Assembly (NCBI GenBank): GCA_044450465.1
Contig: JBIOJB010000067.1
Coordinates: 1 to 16,120, forward strand
Reading direction: 5' to 3'
Source of the DNA: JBIOJB01 sp044450465
Lineage (GTDB): Bacteria > Chloroflexota > Dormibacteria > Dormibacterales > Dormibacteraceae
DNA: 16,120 nt
The position numbers and the translations under genes are program-made. This document shows, one piece after another, positions 1 to 6,787 of the stretch. The notes beneath the pieces are model-generated. The model was given only the letters and a program-made list of their open reading frames with translations, ran no database searches and was not told the origin of the DNA. Every line of letters starts with the position of its first letter. Within the stretch, counting starts at the first letter, position 1.

Positions 1-495
1 AGCCAGGGCAGGTTCTTGACCGATGAACAGCTCGATCCTGCGAGTGCGCTTGATGCTCCGGCTCAGACGCCGCAGTTCACCATGCGGGATGGCGTGCCCT
101 TCGGGCGGGTCCGGATCGTGCAGAAACCACGTGGCCAGCTGTTCAGCCTCCTCGGCCAGCATCGGCGCGATGGCGTTAAGGAGCTTGTGCCTGGTCGCTC
201 GCGCCGGCACACCAAGGCCAAGGCGGTGGGCAACCTCGGGCTGACCGACAAGGAAAAGTGATGCCGCCTCGTCGGTCGTGAGGCCGGTGAGGCGAGTTTG
301 AAAGCCGTCCATCACCTCGATTCCGCCGTGCCCGCCGCGCGTCGTGAAGATCGGGACGCCGGCCTCGCTGAATGCGTCCACGTCCCGAAGGATGGTCCGC
401 TCGGAGACGTCGAGCTGATGAGCCAGCGTGCGCGCGGTCATCCTCCCTCTGCGCTGCAGGATCTGCAGCATCTCCAACACCCGCGCCGCACGCAT
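1..495 (-). CDS. HTH-WYL (YafY/DeoR-like) transcriptional regulator, C-terminus cut by window edge
   Basis: This reads as the first 165 residues of a one-component regulator with no stop before the window edge. It begins MRAARVLEMLQILQRRGRMT, followed by TARTLAHQLDVSERTILRDV (about residues 19-40), the classic winged-helix HTH of YafY-type regulators. GGHGGIEVMDGFQT is the wing and linker, and LTGLTTDEAASLFLVG opens the region that precedes the WYL ligand-sensing domain. The WYL domain itself lies mostly outside the window. The ATG at 493-495 was chosen because the HTH needs the residues directly after it and because TAGACT, a -10-like box, ends six bases upstream, which suggests a leaderless transcript. 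The gene faces the unit at 556-1402, with the palindrome at 513-535 between them, so it probably represses itself and that unit. Family assignment is firm; the inducer is unknown. Confidence 0.88.
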   Translation of the reverse strand, partial: MRAARVLEMLQILQRRGRMTARTLAHQLDVSERTILRDVDAFSEAGVPIFTTRGGHGGIEVMDGFQTRLTGLTTDEAASLFLVGQPEVAHRLGLGVPARATRHKLLNAIAPMLAEEAEQLATWFLHDPDPPEGHAIPHGELRRLSRSIKRTRRIELFIGQEPALA

Positions 496-512
496 CTGGG
501 CAGTCTAAAAGG

Positions 513-535
513 AACATGACAGTAGATGTCAGGTT
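513..535. promoter_or_regulatory. Candidate WYL-regulator operator, 23-bp palindrome
   Basis: The sequence reads AACATGACA, a five-base spacer, then TGTCAGGTT. Eight of the nine arm positions are complementary and the inner TGACA/TGTCA arms are perfect. It lies between the two divergent starts (495 and 556), and its arms come close to the -10-like boxes on both sides. A repressor bound here could block both promoters. That the neighbouring HTH-WYL protein binds it is inferred from position. Confidence 0.6.
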
Positions 536-543
536 TAGGCTGC

Positions 544-549
544 TACGGT
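544..549 (+). promoter_or_regulatory. -10-like box (TACGGT) for a leaderless transcript
   Basis: TACGGT matches TANNNT and ends six bases before the ATG at 556. No Shine-Dalgarno sequence is visible. The opposite gene has the mirror arrangement (TAGACT, six bases, ATG at 495). The spacing fits leaderless promoters of high-GC bacteria. There is no good -35 match; ATGACA at 516-521 is 22 bases away. An alternative -10 is TAGGCT at 536-541. Confidence 0.4.
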
Positions 550-555
550 CCCCTC

Positions 556-975
556 ATGGCTAAAGATGACGTCGAAGGCACTGGAACCCCTGGGGATCCC
601 TGGCACCTGACCACCCCGCCCGGAAACAGCGAGTTCGAAGCGTACCGAGACCCTGACGCCGACCCGCCCGCGCTCGTGGTCCAGGTCGGCAAGACACAGC
701 TGCGCTACCACCTGTCTTGCATCGAGGACCTGCACAGGATGCTCACCGAGCACGGTGACTGGATGGCGTTGGGCAACACGGATGAACAGAAGGAGGCGCC
801 CGCCGGCACGGTAGAGGCCTGGGGCCGCTCTCCTCGCAACCCCGTCCACGGCTGGTACGGATTCAAGAAAGGCCTGCGCGGGCGGTTTGGCAACTACATC
901 CCGCCCGTGCTCGAAGCCCTCGGCCTGGCCGAGGTCGAGCACAACCCTCGCAACAACCGTATGCGGGCGATCTGA
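556..975 (+). CDS. DUF6855-like small conserved protein
   Basis: The gene encodes a 139-residue soluble protein without a signal peptide or membrane segment. Recognisable blocks are GDPWHLTTPPGNSEFEAYRD near the N-terminus, PALVVQVGKTQLRYHLSCIEDLHRML in the middle, and a strongly conserved-looking tail, HGWYGFKKGLRGRFGNYIPPVLEALGL followed by EHNPRNNRMRA. From memory these match the family named DUF6855, whose biochemical role is unknown. I start at 556 rather than the in-frame ATG at 526, because the latter lies inside the putative operator and would add ten non-conserved residues. The stop is followed after one base by the ATG of the SRPBCC gene, so the two are translationally coupled. A divergent WYL regulator suggests induction by a small molecule or stress. 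Confidence 0.78.
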   Translation: MAKDDVEGTGTPGDPWHLTTPPGNSEFEAYRDPDADPPALVVQVGKTQLRYHLSCIEDLHRMLTEHGDWMALGNTDEQKEAPAGTVEAWGRSPRNPVHGWYGFKKGLRGRFGNYIPPVLEALGLAEVEHNPRNNRMRAI

Positions 976-976
976 G

Positions 977-1402
977 ATGGCAAATCAATACAGCGTCAAC
1001 CTGACGATCGGGGCGCCCCCGCAGCGGGTTTGGGACCTGCTCGTGGACGCGCCGGGCTACAAGCGGTGGAACCCGTCGGTGGTGACCATCGATGGATCCA
1101 TCGAGGCCGGTCGGACGATCAAGCTGGTCTCGGCCGTCAACCCGGGCAGGACATTCGTGCTCAAGGTCACCGCCATGGATCCGCCACGACGGATGGTCTG
1201 GTCGGGCGGCATGCCGCTGGGCCTGTTCACCGGCACCCGGACCTTTGCCATCGTGGTGGCCGGCGCGGGCTGCCATTTCTCGATGTCCGAGGACTACACG
1301 GGTCTCATGTCAGGGCTCATCTTCAAATCGATACCCGACCTGAACGCCTCGTTCAAGCAGTTCGCCGAAAGCCTCAAAGCCGCCGCCGAGCGGCCGGCAT
1401 GA
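977..1402 (+). CDS. SRPBCC (START/Bet v1-like) family protein
   Basis: This 141-residue protein has the compact helix-grip fold pattern of the polyketide cyclase/dehydrase type. It opens with a beta strand, NQYSVNLTIGAPPQRVWDLL, then DAPGYKRWNPSV, the standard SRPBCC start where the first helices follow strand one. Central strands include RTFVLKVTAMDPPRRMVWSGG. The C-terminal amphipathic helix is LNASFKQFAESLKAAAER (about 120-138), which closes the hydrophobic cavity in this superfamily. Members bind or act on hydrophobic ligands; no catalytic residues can be assigned here. The ATG sits one base after the TGA of the upstream gene, so both are expressed together, presumably under the HTH-WYL regulator. 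A start further upstream would overlap the preceding gene deeply and is unlikely. Confidence 0.85.
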   Translation: MANQYSVNLTIGAPPQRVWDLLVDAPGYKRWNPSVVTIDGSIEAGRTIKLVSAVNPGRTFVLKVTAMDPPRRMVWSGGMPLGLFTGTRTFAIVVAGAGCHFSMSEDYTGLMSGLIFKSIPDLNASFKQFAESLKAAAERPA

Positions 1403-1438
1403 TCACCCTCGCCCCGGCTGGATGAGCCCCCCGGCGAT

Positions 1439-1990
1439 CTAGCCGGCCAGCATCTTCGGGTAGGCCGCCACCGCCAGCTTGTCGTCCTGGTCGAGCGATG
1501 GCTGGGTGGGAGCGAAGACGATCAGCGTTCCAACCCGGCCCCCCGACAGCTCGAAGGCGATGATGGTGCTGCCGGTGGCGATCAGCTCCTGGCAGACCGC
1601 TCCGGGGGTCGAGATGCCCGGGATGGCGCTCTGCTGGCAGGTGGGCGCGACGCTGAACGTGCCGGTGGCGATGCCGAGGATGACACCGTCGTGGCCGTGC
1701 AGGTACTTCACGTCACTCTGCGCATCGTGGGTCCCTGACGCCGACTCGAACAGGCATCCGTTCTGAATCTGGGTGACGGTCGCCACGGCGATGCCGGTAT
1801 CCAGCTGCACCGTGGCGGCATCCACGTACGTGCACGAACCGGTGGCAGTTCCCGTCGAGCTCGGCGTTGACGCTGAGCTCGGAGCGCTGGACGGGGATGC
1901 TGACGAGGTCGCCACGCCACTCGAGGATCCACATGCGGAGAGGGCGAAGAGCCCAACCACCAGAGCGACGTGCAGGCTGCGCCTCTTCAT
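1439..1990 (-). CDS. Predicted secreted lipoprotein, small (DUF3558-like pattern)
   Basis: The gene encodes 183 residues. The N-terminus MKRRSLHVALVVGLFALSAC is a typical lipoprotein signal: KRR charge, a hydrophobic core, and the lipobox LSAC with the lipidated Cys at position 20. A roughly 40-residue Ser/Thr/Ala/Pro linker follows, as in surface lipoproteins of high-GC Gram-positives. The folded part starts at CTYVDAATVQLDTGI and contains further Cys residues (NGCLFE, PTCQQS, AVCQEL) that could form disulfides. The layout resembles DUF3558-type lipoproteins, but I would not claim membership. The ATG at 1988-1990 is preceded by GGAGG nine bases away, so it is preferred to the ATG at 2020. 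It lies 70 bp downstream of the large vWA lipoprotein on the same strand and may be co-transcribed with it. Confidence 0.8.
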   Translation of the reverse strand: MKRRSLHVALVVGLFALSACGSSSGVATSSASPSSAPSSASTPSSTGTATGSCTYVDAATVQLDTGIAVATVTQIQNGCLFESASGTHDAQSDVKYLHGHDGVILGIATGTFSVAPTCQQSAIPGISTPGAVCQELIATGSTIIAFELSGGRVGTLIVFAPTQPSLDQDDKLAVAAYPKMLAG

Positions 1991-2060
1991 CCGTTCACGC
2001 CTCCAATCCGGTGCTTCCATCCCCGGCAGTATGGGGCCGAGGTGGCGAGTTCGCGTTCGA

Positions 2061-5000
2061 TTACGAGCAGGCTTTCTGAAGCGTGACCATGATCAGCATG
2101 ATCCCGATCGCGGGGTCCAGGCCGGGGACCCCGGAGCCGAACGGAAACGCCAGGCCATAGGCCGCTCCAAAGGGCGAACCTGGGTCGGCGTGGTCGGTGA
2201 ACAGGGCCGTCACGGTCATCGCCGTGGCGGCTGAGTTGATCCCCAGGCAGGCGAATGGAAAGATCTGACCGGTGAAACCGCACGCGACCGAGAGCAGCGC
2301 GATCTCGAGGGCAAGCTCGTCGAATGGGTCGAAGTGACAGGTCTGGTGGATCACCGCGCCACCGGTGCCGTCGAGCAGGACAGCCTTGGCCGCGCCGCTG
2401 TCGGGATCGACGATCCAGAAGGCGTCGCCGGCCCCCGCTGCGGGCACGATCAGGTGGTGGTCGTTGTAGATGCGGGTCATCTCGGTCCAGGCGTTGAGCT
2501 TGGCAGCGGGCACCGTGTTGAGGAACGCGGTGCTCGCAGCGAAGTCGCCGGCGGGCAACCCCGTCAGCTGCTTCCCGGCCAGGCGCCTGTAAGCGCTGTC
2601 TGTAAAGGTCGCCGCCTCGGTGATGCTCGCGCCAAGAGACGTGGCCAGCACAGACCTGAACGCGGCGCGGGCGTCGGCCGTGACAGGGATCACCGGGTTG
2701 GCCCCGACCGCGAAGTCCGCGTGCTGCTGCACCGACCCCAAGTCAAGCGCGCGCTCCTGAAGGATCGCGACCTTCAGGGACGGCAACCCATGTGGATCCG
2801 GCTTCACGGGTAGGAGGATCGACGCCAGGGTCGCCGGCATCCTGCGCACGCCATTGCCGACCGCCCGGAGCAGCTGGTCGTTGGTTGCGGTTCCCCACAG
2901 GTTGCGCAGCGGCTCGAACGAGAGGCACGAGGACAGCACGTCGTCGAGCAGCGCCGCGGTGGTCGTCGTGCCCGGCTCGATGGCTATGGTGGTTATCCCG
3001 TTGATCACTGCCAGGGTCTCGGCCGCCGCCACCGGATCCTCGAGGTCGCCCAGGGGCGCGCCGAGCGACGCGACCTCGACGCCGGCCAGGCGGCGCAGCG
3101 AGCGCAGGCCGCCGGTCATCTCGACGGTGACGTATAGCCCAACGAACGACGGCGGCTGATCGGGCGTGGCGGGGACGTCGTACGCGGTGTTCCCCTGCGG
3201 CTGGCTGCGGCCCGTCAGCCCGATCGTGACGCTGCGATGCGTCGGTCCGTCGGTCTGTGCCGTGTATCGGAGCCGATAAGCGCTGCCGACGTAGTCCACC
3301 GTCCGAGCGGCCACCAGCGCGGCAAGCCTGGTCGGCGTGACCGGGTCGTTGGGGTCAAGTCGAGCGCCACCGCTCACCGAGACGATCTGCGCGGTTGTGT
3401 TCTCGTCCGGCTTCCCGACAGTAACGCTGAACACAGGCACCTTGGAGGCTGCCAGCCGGCGCTGCAGGCTGGGGATCGCATTCGGGCTCGTGTCGGTGTC
3501 CTGGTTGTCGCTGACGATGATGATCGCGGCCAGGTTCTGGTCGAGTGACGGTCCGGCGATCGTGCCCCACACCAGAGACGAGATGCTGTTGCTCGCGTGC
3601 AGGGCGGCGGCGATGGTGTCTGCCTGCGCCGGCACCCAGGCCTTGGCATCGGGGTAGCCGCCGAGGCCGATGACCTGCACCGCGAACGGCGTCTTGGCGG
3701 CTGCAGCGGCAATCGCGGTCGCGAGCTCGGTTTCGAAGTTCGTCTTGGCCGCGGCCGACGGCCACAGGTCGCTGACGCTGCCGCTCGTGTCGTACGTGAT
3801 CAGGACTCGCGGGAGCTCCTTGCTCTGCACGTTGGCGAAAAGGGTGAAACCGCTCACCTGCTTGCCCTGCTCGCCAACGGTCAGAGACGTCGCGTCGAGC
3901 CCGTCGACGGATGCCCCCGCGGAGTCGGTGATCGTGAACTGGACCTCGACCTCGGGAAAGGCGGTGCCGTTCGCCACAGCCTTGATGGCCGCCGCGCGGC
4001 CGATGGCGGCCGTGCGATCCGAGGCCGATAGCGTCTGCATCGTCCCGAATGGGCCGTCGATGCTGCCCGCGGGCGCAGGGGAGGCCCCGTCGGGCGGTGA
4101 CAGCACGTCACCCCGCAGCGTGATGAGGGGACCTGCAACGGCCAGAGTCGAGGCCGTGCTCGCGGGCGGCGCATCGGTCTGCACGCGCAGGATCGGCACG
4201 CGGATGGGGAATGAGGACAGGCCGGAATCCAGGATTGCCTTGGGTCCCTGGGGAGGCGCGAAGGTGAGCAGCACCTGGCTTCCGACAACCTGGTCCGCAG
4301 ACCAGCGGGCGCTCACCAGATCGATGAAACGTCCGCGAGGGGTCCGGCTGCCGATGGCCGAGTTCGAGAGCGCCGACACCGTGACGGTGACGGTTGGCAG
4401 CGAGTCAGCACCTCCAAGAGTGGCCAGGCCGGACGGCGCGGCATCCGCAATGTCCGTGCCGCCAAGCGCGTAGGCGTACTGCTTCTTGCCGTGGTTGTCG
4501 AACTCGACGACCGGCACTTTTGGAGGGAGCAGGTCGTCGCGCAGCTTCGCCGTCTGCAGCGAAGCCGGCAGGGCGGCGAGGATGGCGCTGGTGGGATCAG
4601 GTCCGGCGTCGAACGGCTGCGGGGACGCGGGTGCTGATGCGCCGGCCGCTCGGAGCAGGCTCTTGGCCAGGTCGATGCGTGCCTGATCCGGTGCGAAAGC
4701 GGCCGCCCGCGGTTGGTAGAGTCCGTCCAGCGTGGCGGCCGATGGCCGGTTGGCCGAAGAAACTTTGGCGGCGAAGCCTGCCCGCGTGAGCATGTCGGCC
4801 AGAATGTCCGCCCGTTCTCGAAGCGTGCCCTGTCCGCCGCGCAGGGTGGCGGCGGAGCCCCACCGGCGGGCGGTGGTGTGGTCGTCGCGAGACGAGAAGG
4901 GTGGCGCCACCGAGATCTGGTCGCGAACGAAATTCACGATCCTGGTCGCGTCGCGCTGGGCGACCAGCTCGGCCGCCCGCAGCGCCAGGTGGTCCGGGCT

Positions 5001-5174
5001 CGCCCGCACAGCGTCGCGGAGCAGCGTCAGGGCCTTCTCATAAGGGCTGGAGCCAGGGGGAACGGAGGGGCTAGCCGCGCTCTTCAGGATTCCACCCGGG
5101 TCGCAGCTTTCGACCAAGAGCAGCAGGGCGGCGGCGTTGGCCGCCGCGAGGAACTCCCGGCGGGACATTTGCAT
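2061..5174 (-). CDS. Large Tat-exported lipoprotein with degenerate transglutaminase-like domain and vWA domain
   Basis: The protein has 1037 residues. SRREFLAAANAAALLLLVESC (4-24) combines a twin-arginine motif (RR 5-6) with a lipobox-like VESC, so export by Tat and lipidation at C24 are likely. Residues about 46-160 resemble a transglutaminase-like core (GTLRERADILADMLTRAGFA, 116-135), but the Cys position holds Leu and no His or Asp partner is evident. FTITDSAG...LTVGEQGKQVSGFTLF (413-446) looks like the beta domain that precedes vWA in bacterial VWFA-related proteins. The vWA domain spans about 456-640, with MIDAS DTSGS at 462-466, T538 and D556 in VSDNQD. The last 400 residues are unrecognised. 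They contain AFWIVDPDSGAAKAVLLDG (918-936) and two hydrophobic stretches (954-990, 1021-1032). The start may be 5174 or 5168. The role is probably envelope-associated binding or assembly; the partner is unknown. Confidence 0.82.
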   Translation of the reverse strand: MQMSRREFLAAANAAALLLLVESCDPGGILKSAASPSVPPGSSPYEKALTLLRDAVRASPDHLALRAAELVAQRDATRIVNFVRDQISVAPPFSSRDDHTTARRWGSAATLRGGQGTLRERADILADMLTRAGFAAKVSSANRPSAATLDGLYQPRAAAFAPDQARIDLAKSLLRAAGASAPASPQPFDAGPDPTSAILAALPASLQTAKLRDDLLPPKVPVVEFDNHGKKQYAYALGGTDIADAAPSGLATLGGADSLPTVTVTVSALSNSAIGSRTPRGRFIDLVSARWSADQVVGSQVLLTFAPPQGPKAILDSGLSSFPIRVPILRVQTDAPPASTASTLAVAGPLITLRGDVLSPPDGASPAPAGSIDGPFGTMQTLSASDRTAAIGRAAAIKAVANGTAFPEVEVQFTITDSAGASVDGLDATSLTVGEQGKQVSGFTLFANVQSKELPRVLITYDTSGSVSDLWPSAAAKTNFETELATAIAAAAAKTPFAVQVIGLGGYPDAKAWVPAQADTIAAALHASNSISSLVWGTIAGPSLDQNLAAIIIVSDNQDTDTSPNAIPSLQRRLAASKVPVFSVTVGKPDENTTAQIVSVSGGARLDPNDPVTPTRLAALVAARTVDYVGSAYRLRYTAQTDGPTHRSVTIGLTGRSQPQGNTAYDVPATPDQPPSFVGLYVTVEMTGGLRSLRRLAGVEVASLGAPLGDLEDPVAAAETLAVINGITTIAIEPGTTTTAALLDDVLSSCLSFEPLRNLWGTATNDQLLRAVGNGVRRMPATLASILLPVKPDPHGLPSLKVAILQERALDLGSVQQHADFAVGANPVIPVTADARAAFRSVLATSLGASITEAATFTDSAYRRLAGKQLTGLPAGDFAASTAFLNTVPAAKLNAWTEMTRIYNDHHLIVPAAGAGDAFWIVDPDSGAAKAVLLDGTGGAVIHQTCHFDPFDELALEIALLSVACGFTGQIFPFACLGINSAATAMTVTALFTDHADPGSPFGAAYGLAFPFGSGVPGLDPAIGIMLIMVTLQKACS

Positions 5175-5259
5175 CGTTCAGTCCACCCTTGACAATCCGC
5201 CGGTGCGCAGCAACGTCGCAGCGATAGCGAAATGCTAATCCAGGAGGTTCATCGCCGCC

Positions 5260-5271
5260 CTCGTTAACGAG
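5260..5271. promoter_or_regulatory. Perfect 12-bp palindrome in divergent intergenic region
   Basis: CTCGTTAACGAG is its own reverse complement. It sits between the divergent vWA lipoprotein (start 5174) and DUF3592 (start 5351) genes. A -35-like TTGACC begins six bases after it at 5278, and a -10-like TACGCT lies at 5304-5309 (20-base spacing, longer than ideal). Position and symmetry suggest a regulator site; no regulator is identified. Confidence 0.35.
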
Positions 5272-5350
5272 CGAGAATTGACCGCCGCCGTTCCGGAGAC
5301 TGCTACGCTTCGCGCCGCTAACCAGTTGGCCTGGGTAGGGGGTCGTTCAG

Positions 5351-5785
5351 ATGGGCGCCGGCATCGTTTTCCTGTTGATCGGAATGGCCGTAATCGCTAT
5401 CTCGATTCAGGTCAAGGGACGCCGCCGAAGACATTTCCGCTCCTGGCCCGTGGCTGCAGGCGTGGTGACCGGTCAGGAGGACGCCCCCGGCACCTTGAGC
5501 ACGACCGAGACGAGGCTGCAGGTGATGCACTACTCGTATTCGGTCAGTGGCGCCACCTACAGTGACAAGCTCCAGATCATCATCGGGAAGACCATGGGCG
5601 AGAACGTTCGCAGACAGGCATTTCTGGACTCCTACCCGGTGGGCAAGTCTCTCGATGTGCACTACGATCCCGCGGACCCGTCCAAGAGCCTGATCGAGCC
5701 GGAGTCGGAAGGTGGCACGTTCCTCACTCTCATCGGGGCGGCGCTGGCCCTGATCGGAGTGGTCGCGATCCTGACGCACCGCTAG
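5351..5785 (+). CDS. DUF3592 membrane protein
   Basis: This 144-residue protein has a transmembrane segment at each end. The first is IVFLLIGMAVIAISIQV (about 5-21), followed by a basic patch KGRRRRHFRSWP that should be cytoplasmic. The second is FLTLIGAALALIGVVAIL (about 124-141). The soluble domain between them shows DUF3592 hallmarks: SWPVAAGVVTG, YSYSVSGATYSD, and YPVGKSLDVHYDPADPSKSLIEP. The family is widespread and functionally uncharacterised. An AGGGGG-type ribosome site lies eight bases before the ATG. The gene stands alone on the plus strand. A gene remnant begins only a few bases after its stop, which suggests a past rearrangement there. Confidence 0.88.
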   Translation: MGAGIVFLLIGMAVIAISIQVKGRRRRHFRSWPVAAGVVTGQEDAPGTLSTTETRLQVMHYSYSVSGATYSDKLQIIIGKTMGENVRRQAFLDSYPVGKSLDVHYDPADPSKSLIEPESEGGTFLTLIGAALALIGVVAILTHR

Positions 5786-5792
5786 CGTCACC

Positions 5793-5957
5793 CGTCTCGG
5801 CGAGGCCTGGACCTGGCTGCTCCGCGACTGGCTACCGGCGAGCGGAATACAGCTGGACGCGCGTCCTTTCTTCGAGCACCATCCGGTCGACGCTACCTAC
5901 GACACGAAGACTGGACTGTTCGACTGCGAGATCTGCATCCCGATCAGCCCTCTCTGA
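5793..5957 (+). pseudogene. Remnant of a GyrI-like / AraC effector-binding domain (C-terminus only)
   Basis: The plus strand encodes 54 residues ending in a stop: RLGEAWTWLLRDWLPASGI, then QLDARPFFEHHPVDATYDTK and GLFDCEICIPISPL. This is the typical end of GyrI-like small-molecule-binding domains, which finish with a W..L..WLPxSG helix, a P.FE.Y/H segment and a final E(I/V).IPI strand. The first 100 or so residues of the domain are missing: upstream in this frame lies the DUF3592 gene read out of phase. No start codon or ribosome site is present, so the fragment is most likely a decayed tail left by deletion or recombination. It could also be a distant paralogue of translated sequence, but I see no way to express it. 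Confidence 0.68.
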
Positions 5958-5962
5958 TGGCG

Positions 5963-6118
5963 TTACCGCGCCGTTGCTAGCTGCACAATTGGCGGTCCCT
6001 GCAGCCAATCGACGAAGCTCACCAACCTGGCCACGATCAGCACCACCACCAGGAGGATGAATATCGCCGCGACGGGGTGGTGGCTCAGCCGCCAGTAGGA
6101 ACGTCTCGAGCTCGTCAA
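5963..6118 (-). CDS. Small single-span membrane protein (51 aa, TTG start)
   Basis: Starting from TTG at 6116-6118, the minus strand encodes 51 residues: a basic N-terminus (TSSRRSYWRLSHHP), one strong transmembrane helix (VAAIFILLVVVLIVARLVSFV, about 16-36) and a short tail (DWLQGPPIVQLATAR) before TAA. The TTG follows the TGA stop of the thymidylate-synthase-like gene after a single base, so translation by coupling is plausible; GAGATGAG just upstream is a weak ribosome site. Basic residues before the helix predict a cytoplasmic N-terminus. No family is recognised. An uninterrupted hydrophobic helix of ideal length in this frame argues that it is real. Against it are the rare start codon and the lack of a known homologue. 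Confidence 0.5.
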   Translation of the reverse strand: MTSSRRSYWRLSHHPVAAIFILLVVVLIVARLVSFVDWLQGPPIVQLATAR

Positions 6119-6119
6119 C

Positions 6120-6767
6120 TCATCTCGCGGCGACGATCTGTCGCATCAGGTCGAGCTCCGTCTCATAGATGTGGGCCGACTTCACCGTCATCGTGAGCGT
6201 GCCGATCCGGACGCCGAGCTCGCCGGCCACGCGAGCTTGCAGGGCCGCCAGCTCGACGAGATTGGCGTAACCCTTCGTGCCGAAGTCGATGGAGTGAGCG
6301 TAGACGGCGAGCTGCAGCTCACCCTTGACGAGCCAGAAGTCGATCAGGCTCACGCACGGGACATAGCTGGTGTCTGTCAGCGGCTGAAAGGTCGTGATCG
6401 TCGCGTCGCGCGCCCACGGATTGGCGGCCAGCCGGCCGATCACCCAGCGAACCTGGTCCCGCCCGGCGTGGGCGTAGTCGTACAGGCGCGTCGCGTAGCT
6501 GTCGGCCTCCCCGAGCTCGGCCACCCGGGCGTGGTCGGTGAAGTTTGCGTGCATCCACGCGAGGCGCTCGGGGTCGCCGTGACGGGCGATGATCGGATCG
6601 TCCGCCGTCGGTGCGCGCACGTCTAGCGTCGCGCGGAACACCTCGACGATCGGCAGCCCTTCCCAGCTCCCCGCGACACCGCCCGCCAGGATCGCCTTCG
6701 CGATCGCCAGCCACGCCTCCCCCGACGTCATGGCTTCGATCCGCACGGGAGTCAGGGGGTCAGCCAC
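6120..6767 (-). CDS. Divergent thymidylate-synthase-like (ThyA superfamily) protein
   Basis: This 215-residue protein follows the ThyA fold order. SYATRLYDY (90-98) corresponds to the YGxR block, and DQVRWVIGRLAANPWARDATIT (104-125) to DQL..VI..L..NP.SRR. YVPCVSLIDFWL (135-146) carries the nucleophile Cys138, HSIDFGTKGYANL (158-170) corresponds to RSxD...PFN with Asn169 kept, and SAHIYE (197-202) corresponds to the HxY motif. The His after the catalytic Cys is Val, the phosphate-binding Arg of RSxD is His, and only one of the two adjacent Arg residues remains. The closest pattern I recall is the short archaeal-type synthases or pyrimidine hydroxymethylase-like relatives, so the substrate may not be dUMP. 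The start is GTG at 6767; an ATG at 6731 (residue 13) is a plausible alternative. It lies 20 bp downstream of the DUF4760-like gene and is likely co-transcribed with it. Confidence 0.68.
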   Translation of the reverse strand: MADPLTPVRIEAMTSGEAWLAIAKAILAGGVAGSWEGLPIVEVFRATLDVRAPTADDPIIARHGDPERLAWMHANFTDHARVAELGEADSYATRLYDYAHAGRDQVRWVIGRLAANPWARDATITTFQPLTDTSYVPCVSLIDFWLVKGELQLAVYAHSIDFGTKGYANLVELAALQARVAGELGVRIGTLTMTVKSAHIYETELDLMRQIVAAR

Positions 6768-6787
6768 GGTCTGATGCCCGGGAGCGC

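Noticed and set aside
526..555. Upstream ATG for the DUF6855-like gene
   Set aside because: It lies inside the palindromic operator, the added residues are not family-like, and the ATG at 556 has a matching -10 box.
1403..1445. Possible bidirectional terminator between the convergent SRPBCC and lipoprotein genes (CCGGCT/AGCCGG)
   Set aside because: The stem is only six bp with a long loop and no T-run on either side; it is within chance for this base composition.
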